From positions 1-14,819 of the forward strand of contig JAEDML010000007.1 in assembly GCA_016303035.1 (NCBI GenBank): a stretch of 14,819 nt of DNA, read 5' to 3'. This DNA comes from Clostridiaceae bacterium (lineage in GTDB: Bacteria; Bacillota; Clostridia; Oscillospirales; Acutalibacteraceae). A program made the translations under genes and the position numbers. Numbering within the stretch: position 1 is the first letter of the stretch; every line of letters begins with the position of its first letter. The notes beneath the pieces are model-generated. The model searched no databases, was not told the DNA's origin, and was given only the letters and a program-made list of their open reading frames with translations. Below, piece after piece: positions 14,332-14,819 of this stretch.

Positions 14332-14819
14332 TTGAAAAAAAAGGAATATAAGGACGATTTTGAACGGCGGCGCGCAGAACGACAGCGGCGAATCAGAAAA
14401 CGGAGAACAATTATTTTCTTCATCTGTTTTATTATAATAGCGGCGGCGGTAGGCGTTGCGCTATGTCTCACGGTGTTTTTTCCTATTGAGAAAATAACCG
14501 CTTCGGGCAGCAAGGTATACACGCCTGAGCAGATAGTAAGCTCCTGCGGACTTAAAAAGGGAGATAATCTTTTCACTTTTTCCGAAACCGATCTTAATGA
14601 AACCCTGCGCCGCGCGCTGCCGTATATAGAAAGCGTCGCCGTAAAGCGGAGTCTTCCGGGCAGTGTAGAACTAACCGTTAAGGATTCAAGCGAATATGCC
14701 TGCTTTAATGTTGACGGCGGATTTTATGTAATAAATTCTCAGGGCTTTGTTTTAAACCGATACGATTCAAAACCCGAGAATATTCTTGAAATACGCGCGT
14801 CTGACGTAAAGTGCGAGGT
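14332..14819 (+). CDS. divIB: Cell division protein FtsQ/DivIB, 3'-partial, TTG start
   Basis: The gene runs off the window after 162 codons. The N-terminal cytoplasmic tail is extremely charged (RRRAERQRRIRKRR). A single membrane helix lies at about residues 26-49. A POTRA domain begins at FPIEKITASGSKVYT and continues through GLKKGDNLF, ALPYIESVAVKRSLPG and VELTVKD, the canonical FtsQ/DivIB pattern. The start is TTG at 14332 with AAGGGA at 14317-14322, 9 nt upstream. An ATGATG at 14324 is out of frame and reaches a stop after three codons. It lies 19 nt after murA. The protein scaffolds FtsL and FtsB/DivIC at the septum and links to FtsW/FtsI. The downstream beta domain is not visible. Confidence 0.93.
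   Translation, partial: MKKKEYKDDFERRRAERQRRIRKRRTIIFFICFIIIAAAVGVALCLTVFFPIEKITASGSKVYTPEQIVSSCGLKKGDNLFTFSETDLNETLRRALPYIESVAVKRSLPGSVELTVKDSSEYACFNVDGGFYVINSQGFVLNRYDSKPENILEIRASDVKCE

Overview
The window is bacterial chromosome and most likely comes from an anaerobic Firmicute of class Clostridia, probably a gut-type lineage near Oscillospiraceae/Ruminococcaceae. This is inferred from four things: the order of the division and cell-wall genes, a class B penicillin-binding protein with two PASTA domains, strong AGGAGG-type ribosome binding sites, and frequent ATA (Ile) and CTT (Leu) codons at moderate GC. All genes lie on the + strand. No tRNA, rRNA, CRISPR array, insertion sequence or phage gene was seen.

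Region 1 (1-3721) is a tightly overlapping three-gene redox operon. It holds the 3' part of an old-yellow-enzyme-type flavin oxidoreductase with a four-cysteine iron-sulfur motif, a short-chain dehydrogenase/reductase, and a fumarate-reductase/succinate-dehydrogenase-like FAD flavoprotein. The genes overlap by 8 and 1 nt, and a 17-bp perfect-stem terminator follows. The families suggest sequential reduction or oxidation of a carbonyl/enone-type organic substrate. The substrate cannot be named from sequence.

Region 2 (3782-3957) is the control region of the next operon: a near-consensus sigma-A promoter, then a leader carrying AGTGG boxes on a 10-nt register, which is the expected operator of the MraZ repressor.

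Region 3 (3958-14819, continuing past the end) is the dcw (division and cell wall) cluster: mraZ, rsmH, an ftsL-like gene, ftsI/spoVD, murE, mraY, ftsW/spoVE, murG, murA and the start of ftsQ/divIB. MurA makes the first committed step of the cytoplasmic precursor pathway. MurE adds the third stem residue, and its DNPR motif points to meso-diaminopimelate. MraY and MurG build lipid I and lipid II. FtsW and the PBP polymerise and crosslink at the septum, with FtsL and FtsQ/DivIB as their scaffold. murF and murD, usually found between murE and mraY and between mraY and ftsW, are both missing. A long hairpin fills the murE-mraY gap and another lies between ftsL and the PBP gene.

Several of these genes have longer in-frame extensions upstream (mraZ, the PBP gene, mraY, murG, murA). 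Ribosome binding sites and family N-termini support the shorter starts given here. ftsQ begins with TTG and runs off the window. Most of the window is a conventional cell-wall cluster. The least explained part is the redox trio.
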